Source: Mauremys mutica (Eukaryota; Chordata; Testudines; Geoemydidae). Taken from it: a stretch of 64,000 nucleotides of DNA. The notes under the pieces were generated by a model. It worked only from the letters and a program-made list of their open reading frames with translations. It ran no database searches and was not told the DNA's origin. Of the stretch, positions 23,629-33,895 are shown piece by piece. The DNA lies in assembly GCF_020497125.1 (NCBI RefSeq), contig NC_059084.1:9451501-9515500 (forward strand). Reading direction: 5' to 3'. Every line of letters starts with the position of its first letter. Position 1 is the stretch's first letter. The translations under genes were made by a program, and so were the position numbers.

Positions 23629-24179
23629 CAGGGGTGAAAGTAATTTAAAGGATTTACTGGTATGCTGGAGTCCTGAGCAGGGGGTGTGGCCTCAACCAGA
23701 AGAGGCATGACCTCAACCAGAAGAGGCGTGGCCTCTAAATACCCAGGGCCTATAAATCACCCCCAGAACTACCAGCTGCAGAGGCGGCTGTGAGCCTCAG
23801 GGGCAATTTAAAGCACCTGGGGCTCCAGCCACCACTACCTCAGCAGAGCTCCAGGCTTTTTAAATCACTGATGGAGCCTTGCTGCCGCTACCCCAGGGCT
23901 CCGGCAGCAGGCCTCTGGTGGCACTTTAAAGGGCCGGGAGCTCCCTGCAGCAGCCGGAGCCCCAGACCCTTTAAATCATCGCCGGAGCCCAGTCATTGCT
24001 ACCCCAGGGCTCTGGCAGCGGGGCTGGGGAGGTGATTTAAAGGGCCAGGGGCTCCGGCCACTGCGGGGAGCCCCGGGCCATTTAAATCGCCAGCCTGGGG
24101 AAGTTGGTCCGGTCCAGCACAGCCTACTGTCTCTTGCCGAAACGCCATACTGGACCCTACCGGCTTACCTTCACCTCTG
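23629..24179. mobile_element. 551-bp hAT-like element with perfect 8-bp duplication
   Basis: Inverted ends CAGGGGTGAAAGTAA (from 23629) and TTACCTTCACCTCTG (to 24179) bound the element. It is flanked by identical tcagacac copies (23621-23628 and 24180-24187), the 8-bp duplication expected of hAT transposition. The interior has a repeated 'cctcaaccagaagaggc' and alternating 'ggctcc...gccggagcc' and 'tttaaa' blocks, and no transposase. It is therefore non-autonomous. A second copy's right end lies at 49451-49552. The ORFs at 23790-24187 are by-products of GC-rich composition. Confidence 0.8.
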
Positions 24180-24187
24180 TCAGACAC

Positions 24188-24699
24188 TGACAGACAGTAT
24201 CAGGCAGCTAAATTTCCAAATATTTTCACAGTCAATTTAATAAAGACCAGAGTCCTAATTTAAAGCGATGGAAAGGTTCAGAGATGTGAATAGCATTAGA
24301 TTCACTTTTCCTTTCCTAATTTTACATTATTAGCCTTGCAGGCAGATTGTACTATTAAAATAATGTCCAGAGATGGAAGTCTGGAGCTGCATTTCTCCAG
24401 GAGGAATAGAGGGAAGGCTGATGGAAAATCCCTGGCAAGCTGGGAGAATGGGCACACGTCATCATTTTGCCTTTGGATGGCAAAACCTGCCCCCTTTTCA
24501 TGTCTGCCAGCTCTGTGGGCAAGGGCAGAAAAGGGGCTTTGGCCCCATCTCCTTCCTGTCCCTTCTCAGGTGGTTTGCACTATGGAAGTATATGGAGTGA
24601 ACAGTTCTTGTGTTTCCCTTAGTGCAGCATCCCCAGTTGCTCCTAGCCCTGATGTTGAGAGCACAGAGGGCTCAGGGAGGCTCCTTTGTTCTCCCACAT
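24188..24699. other. No gene recognised
   Basis: A 121-codon plus frame (24336-24701) lacks recognisable features. Confidence 0.35.
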
Positions 24700-24765
24700 G
24701 ATCTAGAGGGTTGGGCAGAAGTCTACCAATCAGGAGACCTGGGTTCTTTTCCCAGCTTGTGGTAT
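24700..24765 (+). repeat. MIR-like SINE head fragment
   Basis: 'atctagagggttgggcagaagtctaccaatcaggagacctgggttcttttcccagctt' follows the MIR 5' region, including a degenerate B-box-like 'gggttcttttccc'. Confidence 0.5.
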
Positions 24766-26052
24766 TTCCACTTGCTTTCCTTGCTGTAATCCAGCATTTC
24801 AGAGAGTGGGCTTTTCTTTAAAACTTTTCCTGCAGGTGCAACCAGCTAGAAAAAAGTACAATTAAAGATTTGGGGAAAGTCCCCACGTGTTCTTAACTTC
24901 CCCACCCCAGTTCATCAGCACCCAGTCAGCGCTCCTGAACGATAGTCATTTACAGATTTCTAGTCATTTATAGGAATTTAAAAAAATCACCACTCTTTGA
25001 ATAGATTGGCAACTTGGGGACTCCATTTCTCAAACGATAAAAGAATAAATAATGTATTAGGACACATGAGAGAGCAGTAACATCTCTAGGTTAAAATTTT
25101 ATCTGGGAGATTATAACTCACTTTAGTTGCACATGTGCCCTTGAAGGGCAAAATTCTGCAGCCCTTCCTCACGTTGAATAAAACTCTGCTTCAAAAGTTG
25201 TCTCATTAATTGAAAGTGTAAGGGTAAAAGTACCTTTAAAATAGCTTTGCAGTAGCTGCTAGCCTCCTTAATGATGCCCCATTGCTTTAATGGAAGCTTT
25301 TGCTAGAGGGTGCATATCTGCACTATTAGTCTGGGACACTGGTGGAAATGTCCCAACATGGATTCTTCATGGAAGTACAATTCTCTTACCGCAATGAGTG
25401 ATGCCTATATTTGGGATGAAATACAATTAATCTCAAGGACCCTAAACAATTATTTTTATTCATTGTTGTAAAAGTGTTCTTTCTAGTGCTCCAGGCACAG
25501 AATAATAAATGAATTAATAGAAACAAGGTCAGACAGGCATTTTGCTAAAGTGGCAGTCTTGAGATAGCAAGGATGGGAAGCTAGGATTCCAGCAAACCCT
25601 CAGCTGTTTGAGACAGGTAATGACACATCATCATGATCAAATGTTTCTAAAGCTAGTGGCAGTACAGAGAAAACTAAAAAGAAAAATCAAGCCTGAATCA
25701 ATCAGCTGAAAGAGTCATTACATACTCTGTGATCATGATCAGTCATAAAAATGGACAGAAATTTCCTATATCGAGGATTTTTGGTAAAGGTAAAATTTCA
25801 GACACAACCATTTGAAACCACTTGTGCCAAGAAAGAGTGATTAGAATTTGGGCTAACTGCCTTTCAAAATAGTCTTTTTAAAAGTATGGACTCTCTGCCT
25901 TTGAATTAGTAACAGAACTCTCCGACAGCCCCAGAAAGGTTTATAATTAAACTGATGTAAAATGGAGTGGACTGGAGTAGGTTTTAAACAACTTGGAAAA
26001 AAGTCTTGGTAAACACAATCAAAATGAGTTTGTAAATGGTAATTAAATCAAC
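24766..26052. other. No gene recognised
   Basis: AT-rich; no supported feature. Confidence 0.4.
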
Positions 26053-26378
26053 ATGGCTGGAAGCTGAAGCTAGCCAAATATAGACTGAAAATAAGGAGTA
26101 AATTTTTAACAGCGAGATTGTTTGGTATGATGGCTATCTGTTTGCACCTGGAGAGGAAGATGATGTCTTAACAGTGAGAGTAATTAACTATTGGAACAAC
26201 TTGCCAAGGGTCTTGATGGAGAATCCACCACTGGGAATTTTTAAATCAAGATTGGACAGTTTTTTCCAAAAATATATTCTCTAGAAAAAAATTGGGGGAA
26301 GGGGTTGTTCTATGGCCTGTGTTATACAGGAGGTCAGATTAGATGCTCATAATGGTCCCTTCTGGCCTTGAAGTCTGA
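26053..26378 (+). repeat. CR1 LINE 3' end
   Basis: Starts within coding-derived sequence ('tggaagctgaagctagccaaatatagactgaaaataaggagtaaatttttaacagcgag') and runs through 'aactattggaacaacttgccaagggtc' to the 3' UTR 'tggcctgtgttatacaggaggtcagattagatgctcataatggtcccttctggccttgaagtctgagg'. 5'-truncated copy, no coding capacity. Confidence 0.8.
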
Positions 26379-26747
26379 GGTTTTTTCACTTGGCCCCACT
26401 TCTATGTATGTCATAACACCGTAAGTGCTGATCCTTTCTTGAGTGCTGAGTGCCATTGACTTCAATGGGAATTGAGCATGCTCAATACTATGCACGAATC
26501 AGACTGAGAATTAGGATATAGTAGTAATGATGATACCTACTTCTTATATAGCACTTTTTGCTTATAGGTCTCAAAACACTTTACTAAGGAGGCAAGTATT
26601 CTTATCCTCATTTTACAGATGGGGAAACGGGGGCACAGAGCGGGGTTATGACTTGCCGAATGTTACCTAGCAGGCCAGTGGCAGAGCCAAGAAAAGAACC
26701 CAGATACCCTGTGTCCCAGTCCACTGCTCTAGCCACTAGATCACACT

Positions 26748-26860
26748 GGAGGGGAGGCATGCAGACATGCATCCGATGAAGTGGGTATTCACCCACGAAA
26801 GCTCATGCTCCAAAACGTCTCTTAGTCTATAAGGTGCCACAAGACTCTTTGCTGCTTTTA
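26748..26860 (+). mobile_element. Penelope-like 3' fragment with 11-bp duplication
   Basis: A 113-bp insert between perfect copies of tagatcacact (26737-26747 and 26861-26871). The content 'gcatccgatgaagtgggtattcacccacgaaagctcatgctccaaaacgtctcttagtctataaggtgccacaagactctttgctgctttta' is the tail of a turtle-type Penelope-like retroelement, in plus orientation. It is truncated and non-coding. Because it sits inside the MIR, it is the younger event. Confidence 0.75.
26773..26810 (+). ncRNA. Hammerhead-ribozyme-like core (best preserved)
   Basis: CCGATGA (26773-26779), then A, stem II GTGGGT / ACCCAC (26781-26786 and 26791-26796, six perfect pairs, loop ATTC), then GAAA (26797-26800). After that AGC-TCAT-GCT can form a three-pair stem III whose first pair is the A-U required next to the cleavage position. 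The only deviation from CUGANGA is the second base (C for U). Stem I is not evident. The layout matches minimal hammerheads known in Penelope-like elements. Confidence 0.6.
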
Positions 26861-26984
26861 TAGATCACACTACTTCTTGTGATGTATCATTACTCTTGCC
26901 TCTGAGTTTATTGGCCTGAATTTTCACTGTGCCCCTAATCTTTGTGTTTGCCTATGAAAATCTATATTTGACTGTAGCTGATCA

Positions 26985-27669
26985 CAAACTCACTACCATA
27001 GCACCACCTGCTGGTCAGTCTGGAAATTAACTCTTTTCCCACCCCAGAGCACCCCCTGCTGGCCACTGTCCCTTCTTCTGCTGGCCTCCTGTGTCCCTCC
27101 CAGACTCCAGGGCTCTTTACCTCAGGGTGCTACCCCACCACAGTACCCCACACTCTGGGCCTCCCCTCCAGGGGAAGCCCCAACCCTCTAAGCCCACCTT
27201 GCCTCAGTGGCTACTGCCAGTCATTATCTAGCCCCCTTTCCCTGGGGCAGACTGCAATCTATAATAACCACTCATCATTAGCAAGAGGGCAGGAACTACT
27301 GCCTTTACCTATCCCCAGGCTCCCCCTCTGCAGCCCCAGTACCTTTTGTAGGCCTTCACCAAGGCCTGTAGCCTAGGGGTTTACCAGGCTGGAGCACCCC
27401 AGCTCCCTTTGCCTTTCCATAGCACTACTCCATTCCAAGTACCTTGCTCTCAAGTGGCTAGTCCTTCCCACTTCAGGACTAGAGAAGAACATCTGCAGCT
27501 CCTGGCCCCCCAGCCCTCTTATCAGGACCAGCTGGGTCCTGATTGAGCTGCCCACACCTGTGGTCAGCTACTCTGCCAGCTGCTCTCACTCCTTTCATCC
27601 CAGCCACAGGCCTCTCCAGGGCTGCTTTGAACCCCTTGTTCTGCTGGAGGGGGTCAATTGCCCCACTAC
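26985..27669 (-). repeat. Probable solo LTR (gypsy-like)
   Basis: A GC-richer 0.7-kb block whose minus-strand 5' end reads TGTAGTGGGGCAATTGACCCCC (complement at 27669-27648). On that strand it continues with 'gggccagctggtcctgataagagggctgggg', a degenerate TATA-like position, and ends near 'gaccagcaggtggtgct' at about 27000. The TGTAG start and layout resemble LTRs that I associate with turtle gypsy-type elements. No internal retroviral-like coding sequence is attached, hence 'solo'. The low-coordinate end and duplication are not resolved. Confidence 0.45.
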
Positions 27670-28405
27670 ATTGACCCAATTTGTCAAAAGGCCAGGCTCT
27701 GTCACAAGCTGGCTGGGCCTTTCAGGGGAGTTGGGCTCAGCTTTTTAAAAATGAATCATCTGATGGCCTAGGCCAGTTACCAAACCCAGCTGGAAGCAGT
27801 GCTGGGGATTTCCCTAAAGGGAAGGGAGAGTTTAGTTAGAGGGCTGCAAGAGGGAAGTAGCTCTAGAGAGGGTGATAGCAGAGAAGGAGGCTGTGGCAAG
27901 CCTGGAAGAAGGCAACTTGTAGATAAATGCTCTGGATATAGAGTGGGGCTAAGGATCTCTTCTGTGGAGACTGTGGGGAGGACTCCAGAAAGAAAGCCCT
28001 GAGTGTCAGAGGTGTGGGTAAGAGCTGGGCTCCCAGCCCAAAAGCCCAGTGGGTCAGTAGTTTGCCAGAGTGTGGGATGCAGGATTAGCCTAGGAGAGGC
28101 AGAAGACAGTTCTATTTTGTTTCCTTTGGACTGTTGTTTAAGTTTCTGAACTCTAAAAGACAGAGCTTAACTAGAAGGGCTGTGGCAAGCCAAGGGCTGT
28201 AGCAGACCCTCCTCTGCTGGGACTAGACCCGTCTGGGGTCTCAACTGTAGCCAGCAGCAGTAAGGAGCCACCAGGCACAGGCAAGCAATGGCAGGAAGCC
28301 CTGATTCAATGATGACTGATAATCCCTGGGAGACTTGCCAAGAACAGAGACTTTTGACTTTGTTATAGTCACTTTTTGGAATTTGGATACCCTAGAATGG
28401 CTGGC
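27670..28405. other. Unassigned, possibly retroelement-derived
   Basis: Purine-rich sequence with no frame above 67 codons. It lies between a probable LTR and an LTR-like block, so it may belong to a retroelement. No protein motif was recognised. Confidence 0.25.
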
Positions 28406-28500
28406 TGTAGTGAGGCGGCCTGGCCCCTCCGGATGCCATAGTGGGCGGAGCCACTGGAGCCTGTGCCCGCCCCCCAGAGGTCAAGGTGTAGGAGAGAAAG

Positions 28501-28508
28501 TATAAAAG
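28501..28508 (+). promoter_or_regulatory. TATA box
   Basis: TATAAAAG lies 80-95 bases downstream of the tgtagtgaggcggcc motif within GC-rich sequence. Its position suits the U3/R border of an LTR promoter. Activity is unknown. Confidence 0.4.
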
Positions 28509-28978
28509 CCCAATCCCAGGGCTCAGAAGCTGGCTGGCCACTGGAAAGGTCAGATGCTGGTGTCCTAGTGCCTGGTGGGGAGACTCCTGCCACCTATGAC
28601 CACCCTGAGGACTGGCCATACCCGTTGAGGCTGGACGTGGACCAGATGCCAGAGCAGTCCGTAAGCCTACCGGTGCGAAGGGACCCAGAGGAGCTGCCCA
28701 GCTTACCGCTTGCTGAGTACCCCGAGAAGCCCATGGTGCTTGATGCCGTGGAAGATGCCGACGAGACGCAGGTACTGCTAGAGCGGGAGGTCGGAAGTAG
28801 CCCGGGGGCAGACGACCTGAGTCTGGCTGTGGCACACCCAGAGTCGATGTCAGTGTGTTCCGGCCAGGATCCCCACTGACACAGCAGCAGGTTGCCTGCT
28901 GGGACACAGTGGAGTGGGCTGGCCTGCGTCCCCCCCTGCCACCCTACTCATGGGTGGCCGTCTCCCCTTTGCCCCAAT

Positions 28979-29300
28979 GCTCAGAACCAGGAGCCTGGGT
29001 TTTGTTCTTGATCTGTTTGTTTGCTGCCCCGCCCTGACTGAGGGCCTGGGCTTGCTATTGAACCCTGTGCTCAGCCCCTGCCTGAGGGACTGAGCCCTGA
29101 ACTGTTTGTTGCTGCCCTGCCCTGACCCAGGGCCTGGGTTTGTTCTGGAACTATTTGCTCAGCCCCTGTTTGAGAGCCGGAGCTCCTGACCGGGCACTTG
29201 CTGCCTGCCCTTATCCAGCGCCGGGCCAGTCACTGAACTCTACGCTCAGCCCCTGCCTGAGGGCCTGAGCCCTTGGCTGTTTCCTGCCCCACCAGGCTAA
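28979..29300. repeat. ~88-bp minisatellite, 3.5 units
   Basis: Units begin 'gctcag' at 28979, 29069, 29157 and 29244, giving periods of 90, 88 and 87 bp. Each unit carries 'gctcagcccctgcctgaggg' followed by a 'gagcc...ctgtttgttgctgccc' and a 'ctgacccagggcctggg' block. The first unit is the most diverged and the last is partial. Confidence 0.75.
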
Positions 29301-29519
29301 TTCCTCACCTCACCGGGCTTGTGTAGTGAGGCGGCCTTGCTCCCAGCCACCCAGAGAGGGGGCAACCCCAACCGCACCCGCCTACAGTGGCCCTTTGGTG
29401 TGACTTAGCCAGAAGGCTGTTACCACAGCAACATGTTGGAGGCAGCTGCTGACCACGGAAGATCCAGAGAAAAACTGAGGCCAGGTGAGTAGTGTTATGG
29501 GGGACCACAAGGGGATGCT

Positions 29520-30413
29520 GCAGAGGCAGACCCTACTCCAAGCCATTTTGTGCCTGAATTTTTACACTTTCAATTGAATTGTGTGCACAAAAGTTTGACT
29601 AATTTTGCCTCCATTTGATTTGAAGTGTGAACTGACTATTTAGAAGCACAAGAATGTAAATAAAACTTGTAATTAACTCTGTGTACCCAAAATCCCAGGT
29701 GTAAATTGTTCCTGCATAGAAGCAATCTGGACTCTAGGAAAATTTACCCCATGAAGGGGGCAGGTTGTGAATGCAAATTGCACAGGCAAGTGGACTCTTA
29801 CGTGACATGCATGCACAAAAGTGAGCTTAGCGTGTACAGATAAATGTGTGCACAAAGACAGGGCTGATGAAGCCTTGACCTGTGTATTGTGCCTCTCAGT
29901 CACTTTGGTTTACTGAATCCTACCTCCTCAAATTTTGCTCTTGCACAGCATTAGGTACATATGAATAAGCTCAGATTGCATAACCATTATTGCTCTCAGT
30001 TAATATGCAAATACCTTTATGAGCATGGGTTTTTTGTTTTGTTTTTGTTTTTTGGGGTAATGTAGCGCACTTTGGTAGAAATAAAGGACTTGGCATCATG
30101 AGAAGAGGTGAAATGGCCTTCCTTATCCTTCACATAGTAAAGGATTAACTTTCTTGTCACAAAGCAATAGAATATGCCTTTGGATTTCATAGGGATTGCC
30201 ATACTAGACTGACTACTGGTCTGACAGGATAGTGGACTGAATCAGACAACTAGTAACAGATGCTTGAGGAGAAAGTCCAAAACGCACTGCAGTAGATGGA
30301 ACCTTCCCCTGAGAGAGCTTTCTCCTAACCATGATGATAAAAGTTTGGCTTAAGCCTTGAAGATTGACTCTTTAGGTGTTTTGTATGTGGTAGTCATTCT
30401 GGAAGGAGACTGT
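29520..30413. other. No gene recognised
   Basis: No supported features. A T-rich 'ttttttgttttgtttttgtttttt' patch lies at 30029-30052. Confidence 0.4.
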
Positions 30414-30502
30414 GGGCCAGATCCTCAGCTGGTATAAACCAATGCAGTTCTCTTGGAAGTCAATGGAGCTTGGCTGGCATATATCAGCTCTGGGTCTGGC
30501 CC
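30414..30502. repeat. 89-bp palindromic MITE
   Basis: Starts GGGCCAGATCCTCAGCTGG (30414) and ends with its complement-like 'atatcagctctgggtctggccc' (30502), with centre 'ttggaagtcaatgg'. A fold-back, non-coding element. Direct duplications were not found. A related 'gggccagattatg' start occurs nearby at 30609. Confidence 0.6.
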
Positions 30503-33479
30503 GACACCTCCAACACAAACAATTGCTGACTAGGTAAAAGCCCTTGATAATGATGTAACTGCTATGTAAACATCCTAGCACTAAACCAGTGATCAAAATT
30601 GTTACCATGGGCCAGATTATGTTTCTTCTGTTTAGGCAGAGCTCCCCACTGATCTCAGTCAGGACTCCTGCCTAAAAAGCTAGGGAGTGTCTTGACCAAT
30701 TGCAAATTAAAATGTTTTAGCCATGAAATTTGATATGGGCCCTCTAAAAATAAATCATACCCTTCTTAAATGCTAATCAGAAAGCAGCATTCACTCTATG
30801 CTATACATACTTGTCTCCTGGCTGTGGTTTCCTATTTCTTTTTCTCTTATGTCACATGTGAGAAAGGTGAAGCGTTTGGTACAGCTCTGCTGTGATCTGA
30901 ATACTATGATCTGGGGCCATCTGGTGTTTTTAGCACCAGCATAGACAAGAACAAGCAGACTTTCATATGATGTAAAAGTGGAGTCCTAAATTATTGATAC
31001 GTGTCCTTTGTCAATGACCTGAGGAGTGGCATGTGAAACAAATAATCCAATGGAACTCCAAAGTGAAAATGTGACCAGCAATAGTGTAGGTCATTAGATC
31101 CTTAATCTTTCTGTGATTAAAACCTTTTGAAATTGTACCAAAATACATCAACTGTAGAAATGTGCTGAAATATTCAAAACCGCTTGAATAATCAGCAAAT
31201 GCCTTTGTCCCTATAGGTTCTAAAATAGAGCTAGTTCAATATTGGCACAAGGTGAATCCACAACAGAACGTCTGCAATCCAGAATTACTGTCTGTGCCTA
31301 GAAGATGCTGCATAGAGGCAAAAAAGCCAAGTGGTGGTCTTACAAATGCATACTGTTGAATCAGATTTTACAGATACAGCCCATTTCAAATGTTTTAATA
31401 TAAATATCTAGTTATTAAATTAATTCATTTCAAAGGATCATAGGTGCCTTCTGTAGCTGAATATCACTGAGAAAGTTAGAAAAGTATGGTACTATACTTT
31501 GAAGTATGCTTATTATATTTAAAATATGGCCTATCCTTCATTAATAGATATCAATAAAGCCAATTCCTTAGATGTCTTTTATTAGTGTTTGTGACACATG
31601 TAAAATGAGTCTGGCATTTAAAGGATTATCAGATTCCTGTTTATCACATGGCTGACCTGGGGAGAGTTATAAAGGGAATGTGGAAGTTGAAGAAAAGGAA
31701 ATTGCTCTAGGAGAAGGCTGTGTCCTCTGTTCTCCTGGCTTGCTGAAGCTGAAAAGCTGTTGGGTGGCAGTTACCCAGTAGTTTGAGGTGACTTGCTCCA
31801 GTTTTGCATCTTCTTTTTTGGCAGTAAAGAAGGGGATGTGATGTGACTAGCAATAGGTGTTGGAGAAGTGCTATATAGTATCTGCATACATGTAAATAGC
31901 TAATAAATTACAAGTAGATGCTCAAAAATATGGAACATAATCCCTGGGTTCTACAGGATCATTACAATTTGTTTGTATCCTGCAAGTGGCTTCTTCTGTA
32001 CAGATCCTTCAATGGAGCTCCTAACATTCTGGACTCCTATTCTTCCTTCCCTGACTACTGAATCTGAACACTGGCTTACAGTGAAGTTCTCATTATACAG
32101 AGCGTGTGAGACTAATGAAAAATAGACACAAATGGTACATGTATTCTTAGTAACAAATTTTGATTCAAGGAAGTTTTTTGGGGACCTGGGGCTTGAAGGC
32201 ATGAGACTGCTTCTCATCACAGTCTTGTGGTTAGGGGACTAGCCTGGGCTATGGAAGACCTGGCTCTCTCTGTTCTCTCAAGTCTGTTCTGTCTGATTCA
32301 GAGTAAGTTGGGATGGAAGACTCTGCTTTGAATCATGTAGAACAGGGACTTGAAACTTGTTCTCCCATGTCCAAGCCCCTCCCCCACACACTTCCCAGGA
32401 GAGACCTGGACCCCCCCAAAAAACTTTCCTACTGAAAGTTTAGTCAAAACTGATACAATTCTATGAAGTATTTTTTTTGGCTTTGATGAAATGAAATGTT
32501 GTCAAATGCCCTGACCAGTTTTATTTCAGTATACTGAGTACATCGTGGATAAGAAAATATGAAATCCTTCTTTCAGGATGTGATTCCTGAAGCACTGCTG
32601 GGTCTGCCAAATAGTAAATGATAACTCATTAAAAAAGAAGTCAGTTTTTTTATTAGGGTTTGAATTGGAAGTTGATCCCAATAACTTATTCATATGTCTC
32701 CTCTACTTCAGGGACTTGGCAAAAATGATACCTGTCTCTGGACCACACCTAACTTTAATTTATGTAGCAAAAGCATGACCATAGGTTTCAGAAAAACAAA
32801 ACTGCCACTGGCCTTGCCCATACCTAGTTGGAATCAAATAGTCCAACAGTTAAAACAACTCAAGAGTCTAAATGGAAAGATTAAAGTCAGTAACAACTAC
32901 TTGGGGTAAAAAATGTTCTGCCTAATAACCAAATTTACAAGAAGTGGTGTCATTGTGCACATGCAATTGCTTTGTCTGTCTGTATGTGCAAATATTTGCT
33001 TGCATGCACAAATGCCATCCTTCGTAGCATATGCACAACATGCCTCAAGTGGCACATGACAAGGATCCACAACCGAATTTGGTCCCCTGAGTGGATCACT
33101 AGCTTCCCCGCCTCGGGCCGGGTACTGATGGGGAAAATGCGACGTGAACGCTGATTCAGGCCCCCCCCCAGTGCCATCATTGCATAGGCATTTATGGCAG
33201 ATGGTATGAAAACACACACCCTTTTTGTGCATGAATTGGATTCTAGGTTGAATCCAGCTAATGATTTGGTTCTATATGTGGAAGCATACAATTCCATGAA
33301 ATCAATAGAGCAGACGTTATGTAAAATATATGGAGTAACAGGATAAGACAAATATGTTTTGTGTTGAACAATTAGTCATGCAATCTGTCTCTTTTTCTCA
33401 CACTTTGCTTATCTGTAAACTTGCCTGTCACCATCACTGGAAACCCTGCCAGAATTTGTCTTGACTCTGATCCTGGCTT
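30503..33479. other. Long stretch without recognised genes
   Basis: AT-rich sequence. The 111- and 133-codon overlapping minus frames at 32897-33351 lie in sequence with 'tgcatgcacaaatg'-type repeats and have no recognisable motif. Short C runs at 32401-32419 and 33162-33170. Confidence 0.4.
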
Positions 33480-33895
33480 GCTACATTCTTTATTCATGCT
33501 TTAATCACTTCTTGCTTCAACAACTGCAATTCAGTCTTCTTTATGGTCTTTCTAAATCCCTGCTCCCTAGATATCAGGGAGTTAAAGACATATGATGTTA
33601 GATTACTTGCCCATATCCCCCCATCCTCTGACTTTTCACTGACTTTGTATCTCCAAATCCAATTCTAATTGTCCTCCTGGTTTAGAAAAACTCTCCATGG
33701 GTTTGTCCTAGTCACTCTTTGGCCTCACATGTTCCTACTATTCGCATCATTCCTTCAATGTTGATACCATCCCTGCTGCCTCTTCTAATTGGAACTCTTT
33801 CCTCTCGCTTCCCTCTGAGCCACTCAGCCACATGCATTCTTTAAATCTTGCCTTAAAACTTTTCTCTCTAGTGAGCAACTGACTCTCTGTAGAGC
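33480..33895 (+). repeat. L2/L3-type LINE C-terminal fragment
   Basis: Translating plus-strand pieces gives text resembling the end of L2/L3-clade reverse transcriptases: SSLWSF near 33530-33550, later PAASSNWNSFLSLPSEPLS and HSLNLALKLFS (33765-33870). This fits the 'A-S-WNSLP...-SFK--LKT-LF' ending of that clade. The frame is broken by stops, and only a few hundred bases are kept. Assigned by eye, so boundaries are approximate. Confidence 0.45.

Larger units (their letters stand above)
26525..26875 (-). repeat. MIR-like SINE interrupted by a Penelope fragment
   Basis: Complement of a MIR-type SINE: 'gatacctacttcttatatagcac', 'ttatcctcattttacagatggggaaacgggggcacagag', 'ggccagtggcagagcc...accctgtgtcccagtccactgctctagccactagatcacact'. 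The head is cut at 26747 by a 113-bp insert and resumes with the duplicated tagatcacact at 26861. Confidence 0.75.
28406..29336 (+). repeat. LTR-like region with TATA box and duplicated start motif
   Basis: The 15-mer tgtagtgaggcggcc occurs at 28406-28420 and again at 29322-29336, in direct orientation. The first copy is followed by a CpG-bearing, GC-rich promoter-like stretch and a TATAAAAG at 28501-28508. A stop-free 138-codon frame (28463-28879) begins upstream of the TATA box and contains acidic, proline-rich text (DHPEDWPYPLRLDVDQMPEQ), and an 88-bp tandem repeat follows. I read this as LTR or LTR-proximal sequence of a retroelement. The frame has no family match and may be fortuitous in GC-rich DNA. 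Confidence 0.4.

Noticed and set aside
28463..28879. 138-codon open frame as a host gene
   Set aside because: It starts upstream of the TATA box, lies in GC-rich LTR-like sequence and has no recognised domain.
28392..28907. 171-codon minus frame, among the longest in the window
   Set aside because: It is antisense to LTR-like sequence and has no recognisable motif; GC-rich composition explains its length.
32897..33351. Two overlapping minus frames (111 and 133 codons)
   Set aside because: They lie in different phases over the same DNA, with no motif and no repeat or gene context.
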